Shown: positions 1 through 6,078 of the stretch, one piece after another
Layout: every line of letters starts with the position of its first letter
Numbering within the stretch: the stretch's first letter is position 1
NCBI GenBank assembly: GCA_963596435.1
Contig: CAVBMG010000127.1
Location: 1 to 6,861, forward strand
Source: COE1 sp963596435
Lineage (GTDB): Bacteria; Bacillota; Clostridia; Lachnospirales; Lachnospiraceae
DNA: 6,861 nt
Direction of reading: 5' to 3'
The notes under the pieces: model-generated
The model's input: only the letters and a program-made list of their open reading frames with translations
What the model was told of the DNA's origin: nothing
Databases searched by the model: none
Made by a program: the position numbers and the translations under genes

Positions 1-1567
1 CAATAGAGCTTAATCTGTGCGCAATGGCAATGACCGTTTTCTCCTGTAGCTTATGCATGACTGCTTTCATTACCTTTTCTTCGGTTAAATTATCCATCGC
101 AGAGGTTGCTTCATCTAAAATAACAAGTTCGGTATCCTGAAACCACAGTCGTGCCAATGCAAGTCTTTGTTTTTCTCCACCTGACAGACAGGTTCCTTTT
201 TCTCCAATCTCTGTGTTGAAGCCTTCTTTTAGGTTCTCAGCCAGATAAGATAATTGCACCTCACTCAATGCCTTTAGCATCTGCTCTTTGGACACCTTTT
301 TCTCAAATACCAGATTTTCCTGTATTGTTCCATCAAAAACCGGAGCATCCTGTGATATATAACTGACTTTATCATACATATCATTAAGACAGATATCACT
401 TAACTCCCTTTCTCCTAAACGGATATGCCCTTTATTATATTTGAGCAATCCCAATAATATCTTGGTCAGCGTTGATTTGCCAGAACCGCTTGCTCCCACA
501 AAAGCTATTTTTTCACCTTTTTTAATAGATAGGCTTAAATTATCAAGGATTAATCGGTCTTCATATTGGAATGATAAGTCTTTAATTGTAATTTCTCCGA
601 TACCATCATGTATCACATTACCTTTTATCAGTTGCTCATCATCTTTTACATTCAGAAATTCTTCAAATCGCATATAAGTCGCTTTATCCAATTTATACTG
701 AACATAGAGTACATTAAAAATTGCAATAGGAGTATAGGCATTTTCAATCAGTGAAATCAGTGCAACTACAGAACCGACTGTAAGGTTCTTGGATTTCCAT
801 GCATAAATCAGGATACCGACATCCAACAGTGCTACCAGTAATGCAAATATTGTAAAAAAAGCTTCATGAATCATGTTCATTTTCACTTTTGATGTAACGA
901 TATCTTCTTTGGCTTTATGAGTCTTTTTTATTTCATTTGAAAACTGCTTATTCATGCGAAATACCAGCATTTCCATAAAGCCTCTGACCAAATAGTGATT
1001 TAACAGTTCTTCACTGTTCAAAATCTTTTCTTTTATCTGATAAAGAAATTTTAGCAGAATATTGGTAATGATAAAAATAACTACATAGCCCACAAGTAAT
1101 GCATAGGTAATCTTTTTATCTATTTTCCAGATAAAGTATACACTAAAAGCAATGGTAGGAAGCAGCTCGCGAATCAGGCACAACCAGAAATCAAACAGTA
1201 CATTTCTTCCTGCTGATGAACCATTTTCAATCCTCTGAACAAGCCTACCAGTACCGATTTTCTGATATTCTGTATAGTCTATGGTACTTATTTTTTGAAA
1301 CGATAACAGCTTAAAATCCAGATAAATACCATGTTCCAGTTTCTTTTCCGGATACTGCTCCAAATAATTCATACAATAGTTTACCACCAGAATGCCTCCA
1401 TATATTGCAATTCCAGAAACTGCAAGAGTCCTATCTGCCAGTCCATCAATAACCTTTTGGAAAAAATCGGCTTTATAATTCGCCATAAATGAGTTAAATA
1501 TACCCAGTTCAATGTAGACCAATACCCATATTCTGTTTTTCTTTAATACATCTTTTATATAACGCAT
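1..1567 (-). CDS. ABC exporter half-transporter (permease-ATPase fusion), C-terminus cut by window edge
   Basis: This reads as one open frame of 522 codons from ATG at 1567 to the left edge with no stop, so only the last few dozen residues should be missing. The N-terminal half (about residues 1-310) has several hydrophobic segments, near 48-66, 135-148, 152-175, 232-255 and 262-285, as in a type IV ABC exporter membrane domain. The nucleotide-binding domain is complete in its motifs: Walker A GASGSGKST at 358-366, Q-loop Gln406, signature LSGGEKQ at 461-467, Walker B LVILDE ending at Glu486, D-loop SAMD, and switch His517 in AIAHRLSS. All catalytic residues are present, so it should be an active ATPase exporting a substrate across the membrane as a homo- or heterodimer. 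The start is supported by AAGGAG at 1584-1579 with 11 nt spacing and an in-frame TAA just upstream. The substrate cannot be read from the sequence; multidrug or peptide export is the usual guess. No partner half-transporter lies upstream, but one could follow beyond the left edge. Confidence 0.95.
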   Translation of the reverse strand, partial: MRYIKDVLKKNRIWVLVYIELGIFNSFMANYKADFFQKVIDGLADRTLAVSGIAIYGGILVVNYCMNYLEQYPEKKLEHGIYLDFKLLSFQKISTIDYTEYQKIGTGRLVQRIENGSSAGRNVLFDFWLCLIRELLPTIAFSVYFIWKIDKKITYALLVGYVVIFIITNILLKFLYQIKEKILNSEELLNHYLVRGFMEMLVFRMNKQFSNEIKKTHKAKEDIVTSKVKMNMIHEAFFTIFALLVALLDVGILIYAWKSKNLTVGSVVALISLIENAYTPIAIFNVLYVQYKLDKATYMRFEEFLNVKDDEQLIKGNVIHDGIGEITIKDLSFQYEDRLILDNLSLSIKKGEKIAFVGASGSGKSTLTKILLGLLKYNKGHIRLGERELSDICLNDMYDKVSYISQDAPVFDGTIQENLVFEKKVSKEQMLKALSEVQLSYLAENLKEGFNTEIGEKGTCLSGGEKQRLALARLWFQDTELVILDEATSAMDNLTEEKVMKAVMHKLQEKTVIAIAHRLSSI

Positions 1568-1572
1568 AACTA

Positions 1573-1682
1573 ACTGTACTCCTTAATATTTTTCTATTAT
1601 CAGAGCAGTACAGTCAACGCCTGCCAGCAAGTTTCTTCCTAATCTCAGCACAATCTGCCAACAGTTTACATCAACTGTACTG
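1573..1682 (-). promoter_or_regulatory. Possible attenuator: three mutually exclusive pairing segments before the ABC gene
   Basis: Read on the minus strand, three segments share one core. Segment 1 is CAGTACAGTT (1682-1673), segment 2 is GACTGTACTG (1615-1606), and segment 3 is AGTACAGTT (1580-1572). Segment 2 can pair with segment 1 (9 bp plus a G-U) or with segment 3 (8 bp plus a G-U), not both. Segment 3 overlaps the last two bases of the ABC gene's AAGGAG and fills the spacer before its ATG, so the 2:3 hairpin should block initiation. Segment 1 lies in codons 9-12 of the possible leader peptide and can also pair locally with AACTGT at 1666-1661. This is the layout of a translational attenuator, but the same repeats could instead be DNA operator half-sites. 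Confidence 0.35.
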
Positions 1683-1707
1683 AGTAGTTACCTCGGATAT
1701 ACTGCAT
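1666..1707 (-). CDS. Possible 13-residue leader peptide upstream of the ABC exporter
   Basis: A short frame, MQYIRGNYSVQLM followed by TAA, starts at 1707. It is preceded by AGAGGTGA at 1722-1715 with 7 nt spacing, a good Shine-Dalgarno match for such a short frame. It lies in the same orientation as the ABC exporter and ends about 100 nt before its ATG. Its codons 9-12 form one arm of the alternative pairings described for this leader. Drug-efflux and resistance genes in Firmicutes often carry such leader peptides. It has no recognised family and could equally be a remnant of a decayed upstream gene, because the two other frames of this stretch also yield short peptides interrupted by stops. 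Confidence 0.3.
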   Translation of the reverse strand: MQYIRGNYSVQLM

Positions 1708-1745
1708 AGCGCATTCACCTCTTTCGGTTAAGATATTTCCAATAT

Positions 1746-1753
1746 ATCATAAC
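1746..1753 (-). promoter_or_regulatory. Candidate extended -10 promoter for the ABC exporter
   Basis: On the minus strand the sequence TGTTATGAT provides an extended -10 (TG, one base, then TATGAT at 1751-1746, five of six consensus bases). No good -35 hexamer lies 17 bp upstream, which extended -10 promoters can tolerate. Transcription would begin near 1739 and give a leader of about 170 nt that contains the possible leader peptide and the alternative hairpins. Confidence 0.35.
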
Positions 1754-1768
1754 AAAACCAAATATTCT

Positions 1769-1786
1769 ACTGATTTCAAAATTAGT
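1769..1786. promoter_or_regulatory. 18-bp imperfect dyad between divergent promoters, candidate operator
   Basis: ACTGATTTCAAAATTAGT is an imperfect palindrome with 7 of 9 base pairs symmetric. It sits 14 bp upstream of the -35 box of the rightward promoter and over the expected -35 zone of the leftward ABC promoter, so one bound protein could affect both. Its outer ACT...AGT arms and 18-bp length match the dyads upstream of the MATE and HxlR genes, although the interior differs. That resemblance could be chance in AT-rich DNA. Confidence 0.35.
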
Positions 1787-1800
1787 CCGTAAATAGAAGA

Positions 1801-1829
1801 TTGACACAAATAGACGCGAAACATATAAT
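1801..1829 (+). promoter_or_regulatory. Perfect-consensus sigma-A promoter of the ATPase-peptidase pair
   Basis: TTGACA (1801-1806) and TATAAT (1824-1829) are separated by exactly 17 bp, the full vegetative consensus. Transcription would start near 1836, about 40 nt before the ATPase start codon. Such a strong promoter is usually held in check, and a dyad overlaps its -10 end and start point. Confidence 0.85.
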
Positions 1830-1860
1830 ATACTCATAAGAAAGTAACTCATGAGTATAT
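1828..1860. promoter_or_regulatory. 33-bp dyad over the -10 box and transcription start, likely repressor site
   Basis: ATATACTCAT (1828-1837) and ATGAGTATAT (1851-1860) are perfect 10-bp inverted arms with a 13-bp centre. A further ACTCAT at 1847-1852 makes ACTCATGAGT (1847-1856) a complete 10-bp palindrome, so there are three half-sites. The left arm overlaps the end of TATAAT and the predicted start point, where a bound protein would block RNA polymerase. Only the right arm is fully transcribed, so an RNA hairpin from this promoter is unlikely. Confidence 0.55.
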
Positions 1861-1875
1861 TTAGTGGAGGAATGT

Positions 1876-3273
1876 ATGGAAAAATTCTACTGTCGTGAAG
1901 AAGAATTGCGAAAGCTGAACAAAAGATATCATGCCGGTGACTTTGAATGCATTATCATATATGGTCGCCGCCGTGTTGGAAAGACAACATTGATCAATGA
2001 ATTCTGCAAAGATAAACCGACTATATTCTTTTCGGCATTAAATACTACAGAAATCGAAAATCTGGAATCTTTATCAAAGTCTATCATGAATTATGAACGA
2101 CCTGATATGGATGCATTTCCTGAATTCAAGACATATGATGCTGCTCTGGATGAATTAACAGCACTTGCCATGCATGAACGAATCGTTTTTGTAATTGATG
2201 AATATCCATATCTGGCGAAAGCAAAACCATCTATTTCCGCAATGCTTCAGCATATTATTGACCATAAATGGAATACCTCAAAAATGTTCCTCATTTTATG
2301 TGGATCATCCATGAGCTTTATGGAAAATCAGGTTCTTGGTCAGGAAAGCCCCTTATATGGAAGGAGAACAGGGCAGTTTAAGATAGCTCCACTTGATTAC
2401 AAAGAATCGGCTGTATTCCACCCGGATCTTTCAAATGAAGACAATGCACTGATCTATGGAATTACCGGCGGTGTCCCTCACTATATCAATAAGCTTAGGG
2501 TAAAAAAGAGCGTGGATGAGGCATTACTTGACAATTTCTTTGACAGATCCAGCTACTTATATGAAGAACCGGCAAATCTCCTGAAACAGGAGCTGCGTGA
2601 ACCGGCTATTTATAATGCCATTATCACGGCAATAGCACAGGGAGCTTCACGGATTAATGACATAGCATTAAAAACAGGACAGGAAAACTCTGTAGTCTCA
2701 AAATATCTAGGTACACTAATAGATCTAGGTATTGTAAAGAAAGAAACTCCCGTCACAGAAAAAATCGGGAAAAAGACTATATATGAGCTGGCTGACAACT
2801 TCTTCCGATTCTGGTATCGTTTTGTACCGGCAAATATGAGTGCAATTGATTCAGGCAGAATCCAGAAATCATATGCAAATACGATAAAAAAGAATCTGCC
2901 TGATTATATGGGATTGACTTTTGAACACATGTGCCGTGATTATCTGCTATATTATGAGAAAGATCTTCCTATTGAGCTAAATCAGGTCCGACAGTGGTGG
3001 GGAACTGATAATAAGAATAAAAAGCAGGTACAGATAGACATCGTTGGTACTCCAGTGGAAGGTGACGAATATATCATTGGTTCCTGCAAATATCGAAATG
3101 AGAAGATTGGATTAGATGAGCTGGAGCTGATTCGAGAATATGCACAGGTCTTTGGTAAAGGGAAAAAATATCATTATTATATTTTCTCAAAAGGCGGTTT
3201 TACAGAGGGACTTATTCAAGCCCAAAATCGCAGAGAAGTGAGATTAATCGGATTGGATGACTTGTACACATAG
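1876..3273 (+). CDS. AAA-type ATPase with C-terminal DUF234 (nuclease-like) domain, function unknown
   Basis: This 465-residue protein has the two-part architecture of the archaeal-type ATPase/DUF234 family, which is widespread in Lachnospiraceae and archaea and has no settled function. Walker A GRRRVGKTT is at 30-38 and Walker B RIVFVIDE at 102-109. A sensor-like strand LILCGSS is at 139-145, followed by LYGRR at 160-164 and the family motif YGITGGVPHY at 194-203. A winged-helix segment spans about 244-292, followed by DNFFRFWYRF at 307-316. The C-terminal domain looks like a restriction-endonuclease fold, with Glu350, Asp388 in QIDIV, and GSCKY at 402-406. The usual acidic residue of the (D/E)xK pair is Ser403 here, so cleavage is doubtful. 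ATG 1876 is chosen because GGAGG at 1866-1870 sits just ahead; an in-frame GTG at 1864 would overlap that site. It is probably cytoplasmic. Driven by the strong promoter at 1801, it likely shares a transcript with the peptidase gene 38 bp downstream. A defence or mobile-element role is sometimes suspected but is not shown here. Confidence 0.9.
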   Translation: MEKFYCREEELRKLNKRYHAGDFECIIIYGRRRVGKTTLINEFCKDKPTIFFSALNTTEIENLESLSKSIMNYERPDMDAFPEFKTYDAALDELTALAMHERIVFVIDEYPYLAKAKPSISAMLQHIIDHKWNTSKMFLILCGSSMSFMENQVLGQESPLYGRRTGQFKIAPLDYKESAVFHPDLSNEDNALIYGITGGVPHYINKLRVKKSVDEALLDNFFDRSSYLYEEPANLLKQELREPAIYNAIITAIAQGASRINDIALKTGQENSVVSKYLGTLIDLGIVKKETPVTEKIGKKTIYELADNFFRFWYRFVPANMSAIDSGRIQKSYANTIKKNLPDYMGLTFEHMCRDYLLYYEKDLPIELNQVRQWWGTDNKNKKQVQIDIVGTPVEGDEYIIGSCKYRNEKIGLDELELIREYAQVFGKGKKYHYYIFSKGGFTEGLIQAQNRREVRLIGLDDLYT

Positions 3274-3311
3274 CGGATGCTGCTTAAAGAAAAATTAGGA
3301 GAGATACGAAT

Positions 3312-4010
3312 ATGGGAAGAATAGTTGCTATTGCAGGTGGCGATTTGTTATCTACAAGAAAGTTAAATCTGCATACAATTCAATTATCAAACAAAGCCAA
3401 TCCCCATGTCCTTTTTATTGGAACAGCAAGTTGCGATGCAGAAGGATATATAGAAGCAATCACAAAAGAATGGACAAGTCTGGGCTGTGAGGTGAAAAGT
3501 CTCTCGCTCACTTCAAAGTCTTATCATGACAAAGAAATAGACCAGCTTCTATCCTGGGCAGATATCATCTATGTTGGCGGCGGTGATACCATTTTCATGA
3601 TGCAGACATGGAAGAAATATGGTGTAGATGAGAAATTAAAGCAAATATATGAGAAAGATTCGGCAGTTCTAACAGGTATTAGTGCCGGCGCAATTTGTTG
3701 GTTTTATTGCGGTCATAGTGACAGTGAAGCCTTGCATAACGAAAATAATGGGAAATACTGCTGGGCAACTGGAATGCTGGATATTTTTCATATGGCATAC
3801 TGTCCACATTATAATGAACCTGGACGAAATACCTTTGATCAAATGATGATTGAGAAAAATATACCTGGATTAGCCATGGAGAACGATACTGCCTTTGTAG
3901 AAAACAATGGAGATCAGTATTATATAAAAAGTACTCCTACGGCAAAGGCATACGTCATTCAGTACATAAACGGACTGATGGAAAAGCAGGAAGTTACGTA
4001 TAGGTATTAG
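3312..4010 (+). CDS. Peptidase S51 (PepE-like) family protein
   Basis: This 232-residue protein is close to the length of characterised peptidase E (about 230). It has the family landmarks in order: an N-terminal strand with AGGD at 8-11, VGGGDT at 88-93, the nucleophile elbow GISAGA at 122-127 with Ser124, and CPHYNE at 164-169 with His166 as the expected general base. The third triad residue is probably a downstream Glu such as 190 or 197, which cannot be settled by eye. The fold is class I glutamine-amidotransferase-like, with Ser replacing Cys as nucleophile. Salmonella PepE cleaves Asp-X dipeptides, and the wider family includes cyanophycinase, so the exact substrate here is unknown. There is no signal peptide or membrane segment, which implies a cytoplasmic enzyme. 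AGGAGA at 3297-3302 with 9 nt spacing supports the start. No separate promoter or terminator is evident in the 38-bp gap after the ATPase gene, so cotranscription is likely. No convincing terminator follows it. Confidence 0.88.
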   Translation: MGRIVAIAGGDLLSTRKLNLHTIQLSNKANPHVLFIGTASCDAEGYIEAITKEWTSLGCEVKSLSLTSKSYHDKEIDQLLSWADIIYVGGGDTIFMMQTWKKYGVDEKLKQIYEKDSAVLTGISAGAICWFYCGHSDSEALHNENNGKYCWATGMLDIFHMAYCPHYNEPGRNTFDQMMIEKNIPGLAMENDTAFVENNGDQYYIKSTPTAKAYVIQYINGLMEKQEVTYRY

Positions 4011-4057
4011 AGATTTTGCGGCACCTATGGGTATTCTTTACGATTGACTACAGAACC

Positions 4058-4083
4058 ACTAATAAATTTCATAGTAACTTTAA
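4058..4083 (+). repeat. 26-bp promoter element, copy 1 (upstream of MATE gene)
   Basis: This stretch matches 6029-6054 at 25 of 26 positions, the only difference being T4069 versus C6040. Its first 18 bases, ACTAATAAATTTCATAGT, form an imperfect dyad (7 of 9 pairs symmetric), and the remainder, AACTTTAA, runs into the -35 position. It ends 19 bp before TATAAT. The ACT...AGT outer arms recall dyads reported for HxlR/DUF24 regulators such as YodB, and an HxlR gene lies about 2 kb downstream with the second copy in front of it. It is probably a regulator binding site. Confidence 0.7.
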
Positions 4084-4107
4084 GTCACTGTTGCACTTTA
4101 CTATAAT
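4079..4107 (+). promoter_or_regulatory. Promoter of the MATE gene
   Basis: TATAAT at 4102-4107 is a perfect -10 box. At 17 bp spacing the -35 position reads TTTAAG (4079-4084), a poor match to TTGACA, so activation or another input may be needed. The -35 position lies in the tail of the shared 26-bp element. Transcription would start near 4114, leaving about 20 nt before the start codon. Confidence 0.65.
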
Positions 4108-4127
4108 AGAACCTGCAAAGAGGTGAC
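4084..4127 (+). promoter_or_regulatory. Inverted repeat spanning the -10 box and covering the MATE Shine-Dalgarno
   Basis: GTCAC (4084-4088) pairs with GTGAC (4123-4127), and TTGCA (4091-4095) pairs with TGCAA (4114-4118), enclosing the TATAAT box. The right arm contains most of AGGTGA (4121-4126), the ribosome binding site. RNA started at the local promoter lacks the left arm, whereas RNA reading through from the peptidase gene would carry both arms and could hide the site. The inverted repeat before the HxlR gene has the same layout. Confidence 0.4.
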
Positions 4128-4133
4128 GATATT

Positions 4134-5516
4134 GTGAAAAATGAAAATATGGATTCCAACATACTTGAAACAATGCCGGTGGGTCCGCTGTTCATTAAAA
4201 TGGCAGTTCCGGCAGTATTATCTCAATTGATAAATATTTTATACAATCTTGTAGATAAAATGTTCATTGGACATATGAATACCAACGGTGCAAAGGCTAT
4301 TGCAGGACTTGGAGTCACAACCCCTGTCATTTTATTTTTATCAGCATTTGCTGCACTTGTGAGTATGGGAGGGGCGCCGAAGGCAGCCATTGCACTTGGT
4401 AAAAATGAGAAAGACACGGCAGAACGTATTATGGGAAGCTGTATGGCACTATTGCTTGTGATATCAGCTATATTGACAGTAGCTATGTTGGTATGGGGAA
4501 AGGACATTCTGTTGGTATTTGGTGCCAGTAAAGAAACCATAGTGTATGCTGTAGATTATATGCGAATATACTGTCTGGGAACAATCTTTATCCAACTGTC
4601 ACTGGGACTGAATACATTTATTACTACACAGGGATTTGCAAAGGTAAGTATGATAAATGTGACAATCGGTGCTGTAATAAATGTAATACTTGATCCGATT
4701 ATGATTTATGGGTGTAACCTTGGAATAAAAGGCGCAGCAATAGCGACAGTAATTGCACAATCTGTGTCGTGTGTATGTATTGTGAGATTTTTAATTTCTA
4801 AAAAAAGCACAATAAAACTAAGAAAGTCATATATACGAATAGACTGGAAATTATTGTTGCCATGCATATTACTAGGAACATCTCCGGCACTTATGCAGAT
4901 TACAGAGAATATGGTTGCAATCAGTTTTAATACCGTATTACAGCATTATGGCGGTGATATGGCAGTTGCATCAATGAGCATATTAAATTCTGTTATGCAG
5001 TTTGTCATGCTTTTATTACCCGGACTTGTGCAAGGAGCACAACCTATATTAAGCTATAATCTCGGAGCAGGCTTTATAGATCGAGTCAAAAGGACATTTC
5101 AATACCTTTTGCTTTCATGTGTGGCGGGAAGCTGCATAATATGGGGAGTATGCATGGTTTTCCCAGAGAGAATAATCGGAATATTTACGAACAATACTTC
5201 GCTTATAGAATATTCTGTAACACCACTCCGAACATATATTTGTCTGCTATGCATTTATGGAATACAGGTTGCGTGTCAGTATAGCTTTGTGGCTCTTGAT
5301 CAGGCAAAAACAGCTATTTTTTTAACAATATGGAGAAAAGTTATTTTGCTTATTCCATTCATTTTTCTTTTGCCGCATATTGTTTCCAATCCGACTATCG
5401 GAGTATTTCTGGCAGAGCCAATTGCAGATTTTGTGGCGGTTTGTACGACAGGAACACTATTTTACAGATACTATCGAACAAAACTTGTAAATAGAATTCA
5501 GAACTATGAAAATTAG
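4134..5516 (+). CDS. MATE family multidrug/cation antiporter
   Basis: This 460-residue protein is hydrophobic throughout, with about twelve predicted membrane segments in two similar halves. That is the usual MATE size (S. aureus MepA is about 450). It exports cationic or amphipathic compounds across the cytoplasmic membrane using a Na+ or H+ gradient. Family signs are the opening GPLFIKMAVPAVLSQLINI (17-35), Asp41 in the first membrane helix at the position of the acidic coupling residue, and N-x3-DP with Asn183 and Asp187. IKGAAIATVIAQ (198-209) and PGLVQGAQPILSYNLGAG in the second half also fit. The style is closest to MepA-like clostridial MATE pumps. GTG at 4134 is chosen as start because AGGTGA at 4121-4126 is 7 nt away; the next in-frame ATG (4149) would be 22 nt away. 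The substrate is unknown. The gene has its own promoter sharing an element with the HxlR gene, suggesting regulation by that protein. No clear terminator follows, so read-through into the flavoprotein gene is possible. Confidence 0.95.
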   Translation: MKNENMDSNILETMPVGPLFIKMAVPAVLSQLINILYNLVDKMFIGHMNTNGAKAIAGLGVTTPVILFLSAFAALVSMGGAPKAAIALGKNEKDTAERIMGSCMALLLVISAILTVAMLVWGKDILLVFGASKETIVYAVDYMRIYCLGTIFIQLSLGLNTFITTQGFAKVSMINVTIGAVINVILDPIMIYGCNLGIKGAAIATVIAQSVSCVCIVRFLISKKSTIKLRKSYIRIDWKLLLPCILLGTSPALMQITENMVAISFNTVLQHYGGDMAVASMSILNSVMQFVMLLLPGLVQGAQPILSYNLGAGFIDRVKRTFQYLLLSCVAGSCIIWGVCMVFPERIIGIFTNNTSLIEYSVTPLRTYICLLCIYGIQVACQYSFVALDQAKTAIFLTIWRKVILLIPFIFLLPHIVSNPTIGVFLAEPIADFVAVCTTGTLFYRYYRTKLVNRIQNYEN

Positions 5517-5521
5517 TAGTG

Positions 5522-5539
5522 ACTTATAAATTTGCTAAT
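5522..5539 (+). promoter_or_regulatory. Weak third relative of the promoter element, upstream of the flavoprotein gene
   Basis: ACTTATAAATTTGCTAAT matches the 18-bp core at 4058-4075 in 14 of 18 positions, including the ATAAATTT centre, but lacks the AACTTTAA tail and the closing AGT. At the spacing used by the other two copies, the -10 position reads TAACAT (5566-5571), a poor box. This may be a degenerate operator or chance similarity in AT-rich DNA. Confidence 0.25.
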
Positions 5540-5559
5540 ATCTTCCAAAAGCAAAGTAG

Positions 5560-5594
5560 ATTCATTAACATGAATATGTAAAGTGATTTATACA
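5560..5594 (+). promoter_or_regulatory. Candidate promoter of the flavoprotein gene, with small dyad at -35
   Basis: TTAACA (5565-5570) and TATACA (5589-5594) are separated by 18 bp, a fair sigma-A match that would start transcription just before the AGGAGG site. ATTCAT (5560-5565) and ATGAAT (5570-5575) form a perfect 6-bp inverted repeat with a 4-bp centre over the -35 hexamer. Confidence is limited because neither hexamer is perfect. Confidence 0.35.
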
Positions 5595-5622
5595 TACAGA
5601 TATGAAACAGGAGGTATATTCA

Positions 5623-6018
5623 ATGTTAAATGAATCAGTAATTAAATTATTAAAGAACAATATGTGGGATCTTGCTACCTGTGCAAATGGAGAACCAAAC
5701 GTAGTTCCGGTTGCATTTAAAGACATTACAGATGATGGTAAGCTGGTTGTGGGAGATGTTTTCCTTGAAACAACATTAAACAATATCAAAGCAAATCATG
5801 GAAAAATTGCAATTTCTGCGTATGATGCACAGAGTCTGGAAGGATATCAGATCAAGGGCGAAGCTTCGTACATAACAGAGGGAGAACTGGTAAACACATT
5901 TAAGGCTATGGTTGAGAAGATGTTTAACGGTGCAGCAACTGCAAAGGGAGTACTTGTTATCACTCCATCTAAAATAATCGTTACAACACCTGGCGCGGAT
6001 AATAAAAAAGAAATATAA
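5623..6018 (+). CDS. Pyridoxamine 5'-phosphate oxidase-like FMN-binding split-barrel protein
   Basis: This 131-residue protein has the compact length and motif order of single-domain FMN-binding split-barrel proteins, such as the roughly 120-residue Desulfovibrio FMN-binding protein. It opens with a short helix and a strand carrying WDLATCANGEPNVVPVAF at 15-32. Next come a glycine-containing turn with KLVVGD at 40-45, TTLNNIKAN at 50-58 (the usual flavin-phosphate region) and GYQIKGEA at 74-81 before the final helix. It is probably a cytoplasmic dimer that binds FMN and reduces small electrophiles or acts in redox stress; true pyridoxine-phosphate oxidase activity is unlikely at this size. 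ATG 5623 is preferred because a perfect AGGAGG at 5609-5614 precedes it by 8 nt. An in-frame ATG at 5602 would place that ribosome binding site inside the gene. It lies between the MATE pump and the HxlR regulator, and HxlR proteins often neighbour such flavoproteins. The substrate is not readable. Confidence 0.88.
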   Translation: MLNESVIKLLKNNMWDLATCANGEPNVVPVAFKDITDDGKLVVGDVFLETTLNNIKANHGKIAISAYDAQSLEGYQIKGEASYITEGELVNTFKAMVEKMFNGAATAKGVLVITPSKIIVTTPGADNKKEI

Positions 6019-6028
6019 TACAAAGTAT

Positions 6029-6054
6029 ACTAATAAATTCCATAGTAACTTTAA
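6029..6054 (+). repeat. 26-bp promoter element, copy 2 (upstream of HxlR gene)
   Basis: This is the second copy of the element at 4058-4083, with 25 of 26 positions identical. The core ACTAATAAATTCCATAGT is flanked by T on the left and A on the right, giving outer arms TACTA...TAGTA (6028-6047). Its start is 44 nt before TATAAT, exactly as in copy 1. Its position immediately before the HxlR gene suggests autoregulation, as is common in that family. Confidence 0.7.
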
Positions 6055-6078
6055 AAAAGATCACCTTCAGGCTATAAT
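6050..6078 (+). promoter_or_regulatory. Promoter of the HxlR-family regulator gene
   Basis: TATAAT at 6073-6078 is a perfect -10 box. The -35 position, 17 bp upstream, reads TTTAAA (6050-6055) within the tail of the shared 26-bp element. Transcription would start near 6085, about 25 nt before the start codon. Confidence 0.65.

Noticed and set aside
441..677. 78-codon plus-strand open frame
   Set aside because: It lies opposite the nucleotide-binding domain of the ABC exporter, whose motifs are all intact on the minus strand.
1585..1663. Minus-strand frames in the ABC leader reading KLLADCAEIRKKLAGRR or NCWQIVLRLGRNLLAG
   Set aside because: Each is short, preceded by an in-frame stop and without a start signal; not recognisable as a gene, at most a decayed remnant.
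1864..1875. GTG at 1864 as start of the ATPase
   Set aside because: It overlaps the GGAGG that serves ATG 1876, and nothing resembling a binding site lies before it.
2610..2798. 62-codon minus-strand open frame
   Set aside because: Antisense to the winged-helix part of the ATPase gene, with no ribosome binding site or family resemblance.
4000..4028. ATAGGT...ACCTAT as a terminator after the peptidase gene
   Set aside because: Only a 6-bp stem with a 17-nt loop and no T-tract.
4223..4540. 105-codon minus-strand open frame
   Set aside because: Antisense to the first membrane helices of the MATE gene; low-complexity composition typical of a shadow frame.
5602..5622. ATG at 5602 as start of the flavoprotein
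   Set aside because: It would place the perfect AGGAGG inside the coding region; ATG 5623 has ideal spacing.
5565..5789. 74-codon minus-strand open frame
   Set aside because: Overlaps the start and ribosome binding site of the flavoprotein gene on the other strand, with no support of its own.
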